NCBI GenBank assembly: GCA_944389385.1 | Contig: CALXMC010000006.1 | Span: 1 to 64,000, forward strand | DNA: 64,000 nucleotides | From: an uncultured Alphaproteobacteria bacterium | Lineage (GTDB): Bacteria; Pseudomonadota; Alphaproteobacteria; Rs-D84 | Reading direction: 5' to 3' | Shown here: positions 27,510 to 36,708 of the stretch, one piece after another | How the letters are laid out: every line of letters starts with the position of its first letter | Numbering within the stretch: the stretch's first letter is position 1 | The notes under the pieces: generated by a model | What the model saw: the letters and a program-made list of their open reading frames with translations, nothing else | The model's database searches: none | Told to the model about the DNA's origin: nothing | Position numbers and translations under genes: made by a program

Positions 27510-27527
27510 ACGACCACAAGGGTCGTT
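27510..27527 (-). terminator. Terminator of tRNA-Glu
   Basis: ACGACC/GGTCGT hairpin, with a T6 run on the minus strand right after it, 9 bp downstream of the tRNA 3' end. Confidence 0.7.
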
Positions 27528-27535
27528 ATTTATCT

Positions 27536-27611
27536 TGGCAGCCCCAACCAGATTCGAACTGGTGTTCTCGCCTTGAAAGGGCGGTGTCCTGGGCCTCTAG
27601 ACGATGGGGCC
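27536..27611 (-). tRNA. tRNA-Glu (anticodon TTC)
   Basis: Reading the minus strand, GGCCCCA begins the acceptor stem. The anticodon arm is CCGCC-CTTTCAA-GGCGA with anticodon TTC, the T arm has GGTTGGGGC-type pairing, and the gene ends in an encoded CCA. The anticodon stem is well paired. Its 3' end faces the accessory region, the usual geometry for integrase-mediated islands. Confidence 0.92.
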
Positions 27612-27751
27612 AAAACTGCCGCGTTCGGGTAAAAATATTCCCAAAACGCCGCAGAATTATAAACGGATTACACGTAATTGTCAAGACTTAAATAATCATC
27701 ATAAAAAACTGTGGATTTATTTTGATTTATTGCGTAATCTGCCAAAAGCAA

Positions 27752-28006
27752 ATGGTGACGAATATGGATGATAAAAAATTGCATAACATTATGCGTGCGT
27801 TAATTGTGGCCGCCACCGCAGCCAGCGGCGCGGCAATGGTTGGCTGTGGCGCAAGTCATACGAATTTAATCTCGGGCACGCCGAATGCGCATACGGCTTT
27901 GTCTGGTTTGGGGTTGGCGACTTTGGTGATATTGGCGGCATATCTTGTCGCAACCAGCGCGCGACATAAAAACATATTTAATAATCGCAATCAAAAGCAC
28001 AGATAA
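27752..28006 (+). CDS. Small putative membrane/lipoprotein
   Basis: An 84-aa product if ATG 27752 is used; ATG 27764 is an alternative. A hydrophobic N-terminus ends in GAAMVGCGAS, a possible but non-ideal lipobox. A second hydrophobic segment follows (LATLVILAAYLVATS). No family recognised. Confidence 0.45.
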   Translation: MVTNMDDKKLHNIMRALIVAATAASGAAMVGCGASHTNLISGTPNAHTALSGLGLATLVILAAYLVATSARHKNIFNNRNQKHR

Positions 28007-28011
28007 AAAAC

Positions 28012-28030
28012 GGCGCACATGATGTGCGCC
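28012..28030. terminator. Shared convergent terminator
   Basis: GGCGCACA TGA TGTGCGCC with A6 upstream and ATTTTTG downstream, between two convergent genes. Confidence 0.8.
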
Positions 28031-28054
28031 ATTTTTGTTTTATATGCAAATAAA

Positions 28055-28543
28055 TTATTTTGCATCCGCCGCAGGTTCAGCCGCAACCGGAATTGCAACC
28101 GCATCGGCCGGTACGGATTCAACGGTTTCAGTTTCTTCGGCTGTTTCGGATTCGACTGATTCAACCTGTTGGAAAACGATTTCTTTGCCGTCTGCATTGC
28201 GCAGAGTCAAACGTCCATCGGACAAATCGTATGTTTCAACGGTTGTCATGAATTGGAAATAATCTTGTTCAGTCTGCATCGCGTCCATTGGTCCCATCAT
28301 CATGGTTGATGCGAATGGGCTGAATTTGATGTTGCCCCCATCAGCCTCGTACGAACCGTTGTACAGATTAACAACCTGGCCATTTACGCGCATTTCATTT
28401 GCGTCAAAAGACAGGGTGATATCCGCCCCTTCGCCCGCGGCGACAAAGTTTGCGCCCTTTAACATATCGGGATTTGGAGTGTTATCGCCGCATGCAGCCA
28501 ACGCCAAAACGCCCGCGATTATTGCAAAAGATTTGATGTTCAT
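28055..28543 (-). CDS. META-domain lipoprotein (HslJ-like)
   Basis: A 162-aa product. The signal peptide MNIKSFAIIAGVLALAACGDN carries a clear lipobox (LAAC). The body matches the META fold: LKGANFVAA start, ITLSFDANEMRVNG, IKFSPFASTMMMGP, then LTLRNADGKEIVFQ. The acidic Glu/Ala/Val-rich tail is extra. Envelope-localised; META proteins are tied to stress or antibiotic tolerance, with no known enzyme activity. Confidence 0.82.
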   Translation of the reverse strand: MNIKSFAIIAGVLALAACGDNTPNPDMLKGANFVAAGEGADITLSFDANEMRVNGQVVNLYNGSYEADGGNIKFSPFASTMMMGPMDAMQTEQDYFQFMTTVETYDLSDGRLTLRNADGKEIVFQQVESVESETAEETETVESVPADAVAIPVAAEPAADAK

Positions 28544-28629
28544 ATTTTCCCCTTTGTTTATGGTTGGGTTAAGTATAGCAATTCGGGCAAAATTATCAAC
28601 AGAATATTATTCCGCATGAAAAATAAAAA

Positions 28630-28648
28630 ACGTCGCGATTGCGACGTA
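28630..28648 (-). terminator. Terminator of tRNA-Asp
   Basis: ACGTCGC AATC GCGACGT hairpin followed by T6 on the minus strand. Confidence 0.75.
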
Positions 28649-28655
28649 AAATTGC

Positions 28656-28733
28656 TGGCGGGATTGACGGGGCTCGAACCCGCGACCTTCTGCGTGACAG
28701 GCAGACGCTCTAAACCAGCTGAGCTACAACCCC
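28656..28733 (-). tRNA. tRNA-Asp (anticodon GTC)
   Basis: The acceptor GGGGTTG pairs with CAATCCC; the anticodon arm TCTGC-CTGTCAC-GCAGA gives GTC. The T arm GCGGG-TTCGAGC-CCCGT is canonical and CCA is encoded. Confidence 0.94.
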
Positions 28734-28815
28734 TGTAAAGCAACGCATATATTATACTGTTCTTTATACAATTGCAAGCAGTTTTTTATTCCATTATGGC
28801 AAAAAATCAAAATAT

Positions 28816-31047
28816 TTATTTGCCAAACTTGCCGCTGCGCGGAAACCCAACGGGAACAGTGCGTCCCTGGGATGCACGATGACCAGTCCATGGCGACCAA
28901 TCGTCCAATTTTGTTGTGCCGCGCCCGGTTGTCCAACCGAACCCATTGGCCGCATCAAAGAACATAACATCCAAAACGTATGTGCGTTCTGCATTGTATT
29001 TTTGTAAAATAACGCCTTTGCCGCGGGTCATTTCTGGGATTTCAGCGGTTGGGAATATTAACAATTTGTCGTTCGATCCAGACATGGCAATCGTATCGCC
29101 CGTCACGCGCACGCACATAATTGCCGGATTTTTCGCATCGACATTCATGATTTGTTTACCTGTGCGTGTTTGCGCCAGGCAATTTTCGCCGGCCACAATA
29201 AACCCAGTTCCATGGCGTCCAACCAACAAATATTTGGCCGATGTATCCAAAACGAACGCAGAAACAATATTTTCGTCTGCGCCAATATCAACCATCATCC
29301 GCACAGATTCACCGAATCCGCGGGCGGATGGCAAATCGTTCGCAGAAATTGTGAACATTTTACCGCCACTGGCGAACAAATTTATTTTGTCTGTGGAAAG
29401 TGCATGGAATGCAAATTGCAACTCATCACCTTCTTTGAATTTCAAATCCAGATTGTTCAAATCCAAAGTACCCTTGGCCGCACGAATCCACCCGGCGGTC
29501 GACAAAATTACGGTCAGCGGTTCTTTTTCAATAAACTCGTCCGTATTAACAACGATTTCGGTCGTCTGGGGCGCCCACCCAGTCCGCCGCCGCCCCAGGT
29601 TTGTTTTTTTATCATAACGCTTTTTTATATCCGCGAACCAAGCCTTTAATTGTTCGTTTTGCATGTCCGTACTGGCCAACAATTCGCGCAACTGTTTCTG
29701 TTCAGCCAACAATTCCGCATCTTCGCGTCGAATTTCCATTTCTTCCAATTTGCGCAACGAACGCAGGCGGGTGTTTAATATAGCCTCGACCTGGATTTCT
29801 GTTAACTTAAATTCAGACATCAGTACGGATTTTGGGTCATCCTCGGTTCGGATGATTTCGATTACGCGATCCAAATTCAGATACACAATCAACAAACCAC
29901 CCAAAATCTCTAAACGACGTTCAATATTACCCAAACGCCAATTTGTGCGGCGGATTAAAACGTTTTTCTGGTGCGTGATAAATTCGCGCAGCACATCCCC
30001 AATACCCATAACGCGTGGAACACCACGAGAGTCAATGACGTTAAAATTCATATTGAATTTATATTCCAAATCCGTCATCGCGAATAAATGCGCCATCATT
30101 TTATCAGCCGGCACATTGCGACTTTTGGGGGTAATTACAATACGTACATCTGTGGTTGATTCATCTGAAATATCATCAACCAACGGTAATTTTTTCGCGT
30201 CTATTAAATTCGCGATTTGTTCAACCAACTTAGATTTTATAATTCCGTACGGAATTTCAGTTATAACAACTTGTTCGGCCCCGCGATCCAGTTTTTCAAT
30301 TTCCCATTTGGCGCGAATACGGAACGCCCCGCGACCAGATTCATAATTTTTTACAATTGTATCAAAAGAATCTATTAACACGCCACCGGTCGGAAAATCA
30401 GGCCCAACCAGTTTTTTCATAATCTGGGGCGTTGTGGCGTCTGGGTTATCAACGACCAAAGTCAGCGCATCACAAACCTCGGCCACGTTGTGGGTGGGAA
30501 TGTTTGTTGCCATACCGACGGCGATACCCATGCCACCGTTTGCCAATAAATTCGGAAACGCGCCCGGCATTACAGTGGGTTCAACGGTTGTGCCATCGAA
30601 ATTTGGAATCATATCGACACTGTCTTCGTCGATGCCCTCCATAATCAGCATGGCGGCGTCGGTCATTTTGGATTCTGTATAACGGTATGCAGCCTGGGGG
30701 TCGCCATCGATGTTGCCAAAGTTGCCCTGGCCATCTATTAACGGGTAACGCACGGAAAAATCCTGGGCCAGACGCACCATGGCATCATACACAGATGAAT
30801 CACCATGCGGATGATAATGCCCCAACACATCACCAACCACCGTTGCACATTTACGAAATGCGGCCGACGGCGACAATTTTTGCCGCAACATAGAATATAA
30901 AATGCGTCTGTGTACAGGCTTTAACCCGTCGCGCACATCGGGCAGGGCACGTGACACAATTGTGCTGACCGCGTAAGACAAATACCGTTCGGACAGTGCG
31001 TCCGCCAGTTGCTGTGAATCTATTCTTTCAATAACTTCCTTGCTCAT
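28816..31047 (-). CDS. parC: DNA topoisomerase IV subunit A
   Basis: A 743-aa product from [13 protein letters not shown]; a longer frame to 31116 has no family support. [15 protein letters not shown] is the quinolone-resistance region, and the Tyr in [11 protein letters not shown] is the DNA-linking residue. The C-terminal blades are shorter than in GyrA and lack a clear GyrA box. ParC with ParE unlinks daughter chromosomes. It is transcribed alone; no neighbour is parE. Confidence 0.93.
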   Translation of the reverse strand: MSKEVIERIDSQQLADALSERYLSYAVSTIVSRALPDVRDGLKPVHRRILYSMLRQKLSPSAAFRKCATVVGDVLGHYHPHGDSSVYDAMVRLAQDFSVRYPLIDGQGNFGNIDGDPQAAYRYTESKMTDAAMLIMEGIDEDSVDMIPNFDGTTVEPTVMPGAFPNLLANGGMGIAVGMATNIPTHNVAEVCDALTLVVDNPDATTPQIMKKLVGPDFPTGGVLIDSFDTIVKNYESGRGAFRIRAKWEIEKLDRGAEQVVITEIPYGIIKSKLVEQIANLIDAKKLPLVDDISDESTTDVRIVITPKSRNVPADKMMAHLFAMTDLEYKFNMNFNVIDSRGVPRVMGIGDVLREFITHQKNVLIRRTNWRLGNIERRLEILGGLLIVYLNLDRVIEIIRTEDDPKSVLMSEFKLTEIQVEAILNTRLRSLRKLEEMEIRREDAELLAEQKQLRELLASTDMQNEQLKAWFADIKKRYDKKTNLGRRRTGWAPQTTEIVVNTDEFIEKEPLTVILSTAGWIRAAKGTLDLNNLDLKFKEGDELQFAFHALSTDKINLFASGGKMFTISANDLPSARGFGESVRMMVDIGADENIVSAFVLDTSAKYLLVGRHGTGFIVAGENCLAQTRTGKQIMNVDAKNPAIMCVRVTGDTIAMSGSNDKLLIFPTAEIPEMTRGKGVILQKYNAERTYVLDVMFFDAANGFGWTTGRGTTKLDDWSPWTGHRASQGRTVPVGFPRSGKFGK

Positions 31048-31303
31048 GACAATCGTAAAATTAAAACATTTATGAAAAAATAACAACCGAAAAAACGATG
31101 TTTTTTTAACTTGCAATTTGTTTTTTTATGTGTATATGTATATACACTTTGGTTTCCCAATATGGGATGTGCCACGGTTGGAATATTTGCACAAACGTGC
31201 CCAGTTCCAACAAATAAAGCGGCAAACCAATCAAGCAAATTTGTTTTATCGTAATTATCCAATGTATATACATTCGGTAATTTATTCTGATGGGGGGTAT
31301 GAT

Positions 31304-31981
31304 ATGAGGTACAAAGACGTCGCGCCATATTTATTGTCGGGCATGGTTTCGATAATTGGTATTAACAAAATTGTATCAACAGAATATGTTCCGGCACCAG
31401 TGTTGCTGCACATGCCAGACGCCGTACCTGTCCCAGATGCAGTTTTGCATGTCGACAGTTCTGTCGTTTCCGCCGCAGAATCGCGTTATGACGTTATATA
31501 CACACGTGCGAACGGCAACCAATTTCGCCGCAGTGGTGGAACGCGTGCATGGCGTAATAACAATCCTGGATGTTTACGATATTCTGATTTTACTGTATCC
31601 ATGGGCGCGATTGGTTTTGCGGGCGGCTTTGCTGTTTTCCCAGACGAGCACACAGGAATGCGTGCAATACATGCGTTGTTAAAATCCGATGCGTATAAAA
31701 ATCTGACTATATCCCAGGCAATTTTCAAATACGCCCCGCCGCATGAAAATGACACAGAAAATTATAAAGCGATATTGCGAAAAATGACCGGGTTGGACAC
31801 AAGCAAGAAACTGTCTGAATTGGCGGATAACCAATTGACACATGTTGTCAATGTAATTCGCGTGGTCGAAGGGTGGATTCCCGGGACGGAAACTTATGTA
31901 CAGCCCCAAAAATCAAGCGCACTGCCACGCGACACAATTGACTATGTTGCTGTGGCTTGGATACATAACCGTTCACGGTAA
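31304..31981 (+). CDS. Muramidase-like protein (PRD1 P5-type domain), exported or membrane-anchored
   Basis: The start chosen is ATG 31304 (MRYKDVAPYLLSGM) with a G-rich Shine-Dalgarno; the longer frame upstream is unlikely. The N-terminal hydrophobic segment is short. The C-terminal domain has GTRAWRNNNPGCLRY, GFAVFPDEHTG and KYAPPHENDTENY, hallmarks of virion-type peptidoglycan hydrolases. It probably cuts cell-wall glycan. Residues Glu/Asp after ENDT are conserved in the paralogue at 33501-34601. Confidence 0.68.
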   Translation: MRYKDVAPYLLSGMVSIIGINKIVSTEYVPAPVLLHMPDAVPVPDAVLHVDSSVVSAAESRYDVIYTRANGNQFRRSGGTRAWRNNNPGCLRYSDFTVSMGAIGFAGGFAVFPDEHTGMRAIHALLKSDAYKNLTISQAIFKYAPPHENDTENYKAILRKMTGLDTSKKLSELADNQLTHVVNVIRVVEGWIPGTETYVQPQKSSALPRDTIDYVAVAWIHNRSR

Positions 31982-31992
31982 TTTATGGCGGA

Positions 31993-32268
31993 CTATGACA
32001 ATTTGTTTTTGATTTCGCGAATTCGTGCCAAAATTTCGCGTAAATCTGCATCGGTTACCGATGGTGTTGGTTTATTATGGATCTCGTCCGCCAAGACTAT
32101 GCACAGCGTTGCCAACAGTGAATTTTCCGGCAATGGTCCAATCTTATCCAAAATTTCGCGTGCGCGCAGGTCAACCATTCGGCCCAACTCTATCAAACGG
32201 CTTTCTTGGCCATCTTCGCATCCCATGGGATAATTTTTGTTAACGATTGGTATGGAAACGACACTCAT
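31993..32268 (-). CDS. zapA: Cell division protein ZapA
   Basis: A 91-aa product. VSIPIVNKNYPMGCEDGQE at the start and a LATLCIVLADEI helix match alphaproteobacterial ZapA, which bundles FtsZ filaments. The C-terminus is coiled coil. Its ATG overlaps the stop of the upstream coiled-coil gene (ATGA), showing translational coupling. Confidence 0.85.
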   Translation of the reverse strand: MSVVSIPIVNKNYPMGCEDGQESRLIELGRMVDLRAREILDKIGPLPENSLLATLCIVLADEIHNKPTPSVTDADLREILARIREIKNKLS

Positions 32269-32474
32269 TGTAATTTCTTTAATATATCCATTGCGCTGGT
32301 TATCATATCAGTTGCACGTGCATTTTTTTCACGCATAGTGCGGACTTGTTCAGTTAAAATTGCAACTTCTAAATCAGTTTGCTTGCCGGCATTGACCGCA
32401 ACAGACCGCAATTTTGCGGCTGCGTCGTCCAACGCGGCCAGTTCGTTAAAAATCTGTTGCTTTATATCAGACAT
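32265..32474 (-). CDS. Small coiled-coil protein upstream of zapA (DUF4164-like)
   Basis: A 69-aa, almost wholly helical product (LAALDDAAAKLRSVAVNAGK). A protein of this type directly precedes zapA in many alphaproteobacteria and may be a ZapB-like partner. The 4-nt overlap with zapA supports a shared role. Confidence 0.65.
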   Translation of the reverse strand: MSDIKQQIFNELAALDDAAAKLRSVAVNAGKQTDLEVAILTEQVRTMREKNARATDMITSAMDILKKLQ

Positions 32475-32555
32475 ATTTTCAGTTTAAGATATTTTTTGCA
32501 TGCGTTCAACACTAAAATATGATATAATGTCCCCGTCAGTGGGGGATTTATTTAT

Positions 32556-33488
32556 ATGAAAACAAAAATCATTTACATTTCAGGCAACGAAGTTTTTAAT
32601 ATGGCGGACATTCGCGCCGCTTTTGAGGAGGTTCGCAACACACTGGGACTGGATCGTGATACGATTATGTTTGGTGTGCCGGTTGATAATGATGATGCGT
32701 TGGCATTGAATCAGCCGTGTGAATCGGTCGCTGAACCAGAAATAATGGATTCGGTTGAAGTGGACGGGGCGGATGCGGTTTCAGAAATGCCCGAAAATGT
32801 CGCGGTAATGGCGGATGTTGTCCCGGATTCTGATGATGCGGCGGCGGTAACCGAAACGGTTGAATCATCGGATCAGGATTCACACGATATGTCGGATGAA
32901 AAAATAATTCCAATTTTGTCGGTGTTGGGCGGAAAATCTGATGATGCGAATGACAATGCCCCAGAAGAATCTGTTGCGGATGTGTCTTCAACTGATATAG
33001 ATATAACGGCTGATTTTTCCGGTGAAAAATCAGATGCAGATGACGAACGTTCAGAAATTGTTGATATGATAACAGAAGACGCGCCGGAAAAAAGCGTCGA
33101 AAAAACTTTGGAACAATTATTGGAAACCATGACGCCGTTGCGCGAAGATTTGTCTGATGAAATGTTAAATGATTCAGATGTGGAAATTCCAGATGACGCA
33201 TTGGATACCCCGGACGCGATGCCAGATGACGAATTATTGTCTGATTCTGATGCAACATTGGAACAATTGGCAAATGAATTTGCAGAAAATCAAGATAAAA
33301 TTCCCGAACCAGATAAACCTGAAACGCACAGCAAAATTGGTAAATTAAAAAACATTTTACCATTCAAGAAAGTAAAACGTGACGATACGGGTTTGATGGG
33401 GGACTTATTTGGTTGGGCCGGCGTTGCCGCCAACGATGATGATTTTTCGATGCCCGGATTTTTTACAAAAACCGCATCCAAAAAATAA
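32556..33488 (+). CDS. Highly acidic hypothetical protein
   Basis: A 310-aa product with GGGGGA Shine-Dalgarno and a TATAAT box at 32523-32528. The N-terminal 45 residues look folded (FEEVRNTLGLDRDTIMFG). Residues 50-270 are dominated by Asp, Glu, Ala and Val and probably disordered. A basic patch follows (KIGKLKNILPFKKVKRD). It heads a three-gene operon with the membrane muramidase (12 nt) and pilin-like gene. Function unknown. Confidence 0.6.
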   Translation: MKTKIIYISGNEVFNMADIRAAFEEVRNTLGLDRDTIMFGVPVDNDDALALNQPCESVAEPEIMDSVEVDGADAVSEMPENVAVMADVVPDSDDAAAVTETVESSDQDSHDMSDEKIIPILSVLGGKSDDANDNAPEESVADVSSTDIDITADFSGEKSDADDERSEIVDMITEDAPEKSVEKTLEQLLETMTPLREDLSDEMLNDSDVEIPDDALDTPDAMPDDELLSDSDATLEQLANEFAENQDKIPEPDKPETHSKIGKLKNILPFKKVKRDDTGLMGDLFGWAGVAANDDDFSMPGFFTKTASKK

Positions 33489-33500
33489 TTGCGAATCTGA

Positions 33501-34601
33501 ATGAACACCGAACAAATTGTAAGATTGTTGCAAAATGCTGATTTCCATGTGTTGGGTGTGGATGATTCGTATTTATATCTGGAAGATCCATCGTGTATTC
33601 TGCGCAGTTTTGAAACATTTTTCGAATATGCGTGGATTGTTATTCTGTTTATTACCGGCGTTTTTTTATTTGGCTGGGGCATTTCGATGATACGTGGTGC
33701 CAAAGTCGATTATTTTACAAATTTGCGCAGTTTAATCATTATGTTGTGCACGCTGTCGTTGGGGATGCCGATTGTAAATGTTATATGGGGGGATGATTTA
33801 TTTGCACGTGGTTGTCGCACAATTCGCGTTTCCCTGGGCGAGATAACAGAAATATTAAATATGCGCGATTCTGAATTGGAAAAATTCCAAGAATTTAATT
33901 TTTATGAAAATATGGAAATTTATGATTCGGGTGCCGTTCCGTATGCGGTTGCGCCGTTGGCGACACCCGATGTTCCGCCTGATTTAGAAACAGTCAGTGT
34001 TTCAGGCGGTGCGGCCCCAAAACCTGTAAAATTTTCTGTGAATATGTCAACGGATTCTGATGAAGACAAGGATAAAAAAGGTCAAAGGTTGGATGAACCA
34101 TGGTTCAAAAAATTAAAGCCCGGGGAATTTCTTAAACAAATTCCTAACTATGATTCAGAACCTGTAAGTGCCTATGCCGATGGCAAAGACGTTGTGTACG
34201 AACATGAATCTGGGCGTAAATATAAAAAAGTTAATGGTACGCGTTCGTGGCGAAATAACAATCCCGGCAATATTCGTTATTCAAAATTTTCACAAAAAGC
34301 CGGCGCCATCGGCCAGGCCGGCGGATTTGCCGTTTTCCCCAGTGAAGAAGTTGGCACCCGGGCTGTCTTTTCATTATTGCGCAGTGACAGTTACGTGGAT
34401 TTGACAATTGCTGCTGCAATCAGTCGATATGCGCCACCTGTTGAAAATGATACGGCTAAATATCATGAAAACATCAAAAAATTAACTGGATTGTCCATAA
34501 ATCGGCTGATAAGTGATTTAAGTGACACTGAATTAAGCAACGTCGTAAACGCCATCCGCAGTATCGAAGGTTGGGGCGTCGGCGACATTATCGATATCTA
34601 A
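33501..34601 (+). CDS. Membrane protein with C-terminal P5-type muramidase domain
   Basis: A 366-aa product. Two hydrophobic helices lie at residues about 40-65 (WIVILFITGVFLFGWG) and 75-100. A Pro-rich linker follows. From about residue 240, GTRSWRNNNPGNIRYSKF, GFAVFPSEEVGTRAVF and RYAPPVENDTAKY match the protein at 31304-31981. An inner-membrane-anchored wall hydrolase fits, such as those that open peptidoglycan for secretion or pilus machines. The operon includes a pilin-like gene. Confidence 0.65.
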   Translation: MNTEQIVRLLQNADFHVLGVDDSYLYLEDPSCILRSFETFFEYAWIVILFITGVFLFGWGISMIRGAKVDYFTNLRSLIIMLCTLSLGMPIVNVIWGDDLFARGCRTIRVSLGEITEILNMRDSELEKFQEFNFYENMEIYDSGAVPYAVAPLATPDVPPDLETVSVSGGAAPKPVKFSVNMSTDSDEDKDKKGQRLDEPWFKKLKPGEFLKQIPNYDSEPVSAYADGKDVVYEHESGRKYKKVNGTRSWRNNNPGNIRYSKFSQKAGAIGQAGGFAVFPSEEVGTRAVFSLLRSDSYVDLTIAAAISRYAPPVENDTAKYHENIKKLTGLSINRLISDLSDTELSNVVNAIRSIEGWGVGDIIDI

Positions 34602-34611
34602 GTACGGGGCT

Positions 34612-35253
34612 GTGATGAAAAAACAAGAATCTGGGAATGTATTTTTTAATATTTTGCTGGTTATCATGTTTGTGATAATTGGTGTGCTGATTTATATTTT
34701 GGCGGGTGGCACAATGCCAAAAATTGGACGTACAGGTGGCGTACAATCACCAACCAATGATATAATAACCCCCAGTAATATCGAACAAATAATTTCACAA
34801 AATACAGGGGAATTTTCGGATGGTTTAACAAATCCTGATTTTTTGGAAGAATATCCGTTGGATGAATTTGGGGCGGGAATTGCCGAACGCGCGATATTTG
34901 ACGTTGATATTAACGAAGACGGGCGCCCAGACAGAATAACACGCACGCGTAACGAAAATGGCACTGCGCACTTTTATTATGAATACAAGGTTGAATTAAA
35001 CCAAAACGGTAATTTTATTGACATAACACCGGACAATTTCCGCACAGTCGAAGGTGCTGAATGCGCATTACAAAAATTGCAATTTGTGTTTGTGCCAAGA
35101 TTTCATGTGGTTAAAATTTCACGCGATTGGTCTGAAACATGGACAACACCGACAATGGCACGGCGCACAGTATACACAATTAACAACAATGTATTTAATG
35201 CGTCGGCACCCGAAAATCTAAAAGTTATCTGTAACGTCGCCGATATGTTTTAA
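34612..35253 (+). CDS. Pilin-like single-pass membrane protein
   Basis: A 213-aa product. KKQESGNVFFNILLVIMFVI resembles short prepilin-type N-termini of alphaproteobacteria, but a canonical peptidase site is not certain. The exported part has DVDINEDGRPDRI, an EF-hand/dockerin-like calcium loop, and two cysteines. It is 10 nt after the muramidase gene; its 3' end overlaps convergent radC by 36 nt. Confidence 0.55.
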   Translation: MMKKQESGNVFFNILLVIMFVIIGVLIYILAGGTMPKIGRTGGVQSPTNDIITPSNIEQIISQNTGEFSDGLTNPDFLEEYPLDEFGAGIAERAIFDVDINEDGRPDRITRTRNENGTAHFYYEYKVELNQNGNFIDITPDNFRTVEGAECALQKLQFVFVPRFHVVKISRDWSETWTTPTMARRTVYTINNNVFNASAPENLKVICNVADMF

Positions 35254-35934
35254 TAAAAACATATTACGTGCTGAATAAACAATGCCCCCAGATACCAAAT
35301 AATGATCGTGTAATTTTATTCCGACGGGTGCCAGTATGCGTTCCAGCAATTCAGTTGCTTTGATATCGGGTTCGGAAAAAGTCATATTGGGCGTGGGATG
35401 GTTATGTAACATCAACACTGATTCCGCGTTCAAATCCAATGCGCGCTTTAATATTTCGCGGGGATATATCATCGCCCAATCGGTTGTGCCCCGGCTGTGT
35501 AAATCATCGGCCAACAATTGGTAATCGTGCCCCAGATACAGAATGTGAAATTCTTCGACTTGTTTTCCACCGACCTGTAAAATGCAGTAATTCGTCAGAT
35601 TTTTTTCATTATGAAAAATTTTTTGATTACCCAAATCGCACCGATATGCAGTCAACATAATCTGGTGAACAGATTTAATAAAAATTGCTGTGTTACGCCC
35701 CAATCCTGGGTATTCCATCAAAATTTCGATTGGTGCGGTAATAATTGGATATAATCCGCCAAATTTCTGCATTAAACCACGTGCCAAAGGGCGCACGTCG
35801 CGCCGTGGGATTGCGAAACTTAATAACAGTTCCAACAACTCGTAATCAGCCAAATGTCCATCTAAAAACTTCTGGCGCAGACGTTCGCGGTGCCCCACAT
35901 GAAAACTTAAATCGCCATTGTTTATATTTTTCAT
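35218..35934 (-). CDS. radC: RadC-like JAB domain protein
   Basis: A 238-aa product. The helix-hairpin-helix region includes LMEYPGLGRNTAIFIKSV. The JAMM metal site is HNHPTPNMTFSEPD with an upstream Glu in GKQVEEFHILY. RadC is linked to genome maintenance; despite its name a repair role is doubtful. Last gene of lptE-holA-map-radC, 4 nt after map. Confidence 0.88.
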   Translation of the reverse strand: MKNINNGDLSFHVGHRERLRQKFLDGHLADYELLELLLSFAIPRRDVRPLARGLMQKFGGLYPIITAPIEILMEYPGLGRNTAIFIKSVHQIMLTAYRCDLGNQKIFHNEKNLTNYCILQVGGKQVEEFHILYLGHDYQLLADDLHSRGTTDWAMIYPREILKRALDLNAESVLMLHNHPTPNMTFSEPDIKATELLERILAPVGIKLHDHYLVSGGIVYSARNMFLLKHIGDVTDNF

Positions 35935-35938
35935 GTAA

Positions 35939-36703
35939 TTATTCAGACATTTTTTCAGTGAATATTATCACGCCGTCTTCGGTAATTCCCAATGTGTGTT
36001 CCCATTGTGCAGACCATCCACCATCAACGGTTCGTGCGGTCCATCCGTCGGCATCGATTTTGCATTCTGGGCGTCCCATATTTATCATCGGCTCGATTGT
36101 AAAAACCAATCCAGGAACCATTTTAACTTTGTCCCACATTTTGTCATAGAAATGAAAGATTTGCGGGTCATCGTGCATAACTTTACCGATTCCATGTCCA
36201 ACAAAATCGCGTGAGATTGAAAATCCATGTGGTTTAACAACTGCCTCGATTGTTTTGCCGATTTCTGACAAAGGTACACCCGGTCCACACACTGCGATTG
36301 CGGAATTTAACGCGTCTTGACATATTTGCACCAATTCTCGTGCACGGGGTGCAACGTTACCAATCATAAACATACGTGATGCGTCACCATGAAATCCTTT
36401 GTATTCAGCGGTTAAATCGACATTCACAATATCACCGTCTTTTAAGATTACGTCATCGCTGGGGATTCCGTGCACAATCACATCATTAACGGATGTGCAG
36501 ATGCTTTTCGGATAACCCTGATATCCTAAATCAGACGATCGTGCGCCACTTTCGCGTAAAAAATCGGCCACCATTGTGTCTATTGCGCCGGTTGAAATTC
36601 CGGCGCGAATATGTGGGGTAATGTAATCAAAACACCGTGCCACTAAATCGCCAACGACACGCAGCCTTTTGAAGTCTTTTGGTGCATATACAGAAGCCAA
36701 CAT
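35939..36703 (-). CDS. map: Methionine aminopeptidase, type I
   Basis: A 254-aa product. Metal ligands are seen in DIVNVDLTAEYKGFHGDASRMF (Asp, Asp), GHGIGKVMHDDP (His), FTIEPMINMG (Glu) and a final Glu near QWEHTLGITEDG. It removes initiator Met from nascent proteins. Five nt downstream of holA. Confidence 0.95.
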   Translation of the reverse strand: MLASVYAPKDFKRLRVVGDLVARCFDYITPHIRAGISTGAIDTMVADFLRESGARSSDLGYQGYPKSICTSVNDVIVHGIPSDDVILKDGDIVNVDLTAEYKGFHGDASRMFMIGNVAPRARELVQICQDALNSAIAVCGPGVPLSEIGKTIEAVVKPHGFSISRDFVGHGIGKVMHDDPQIFHFYDKMWDKVKMVPGLVFTIEPMINMGRPECKIDADGWTARTVDGGWSAQWEHTLGITEDGVIIFTEKMSE

Positions 36704-36708
36704 TTTAT

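Noticed and set aside
31118-31303. Long N-terminal extension of the first muramidase gene
   Set aside because: The extension overlaps the parC promoter region, lacks a ribosome site and adds unconserved aromatic residues; ATG 31304 has a good signal.
32665-33363. 232-codon minus-strand frame opposite the acidic gene
   Set aside because: Its His/Pro-rich product is the mirror of Asp/Glu codons on the other strand; a shadow.
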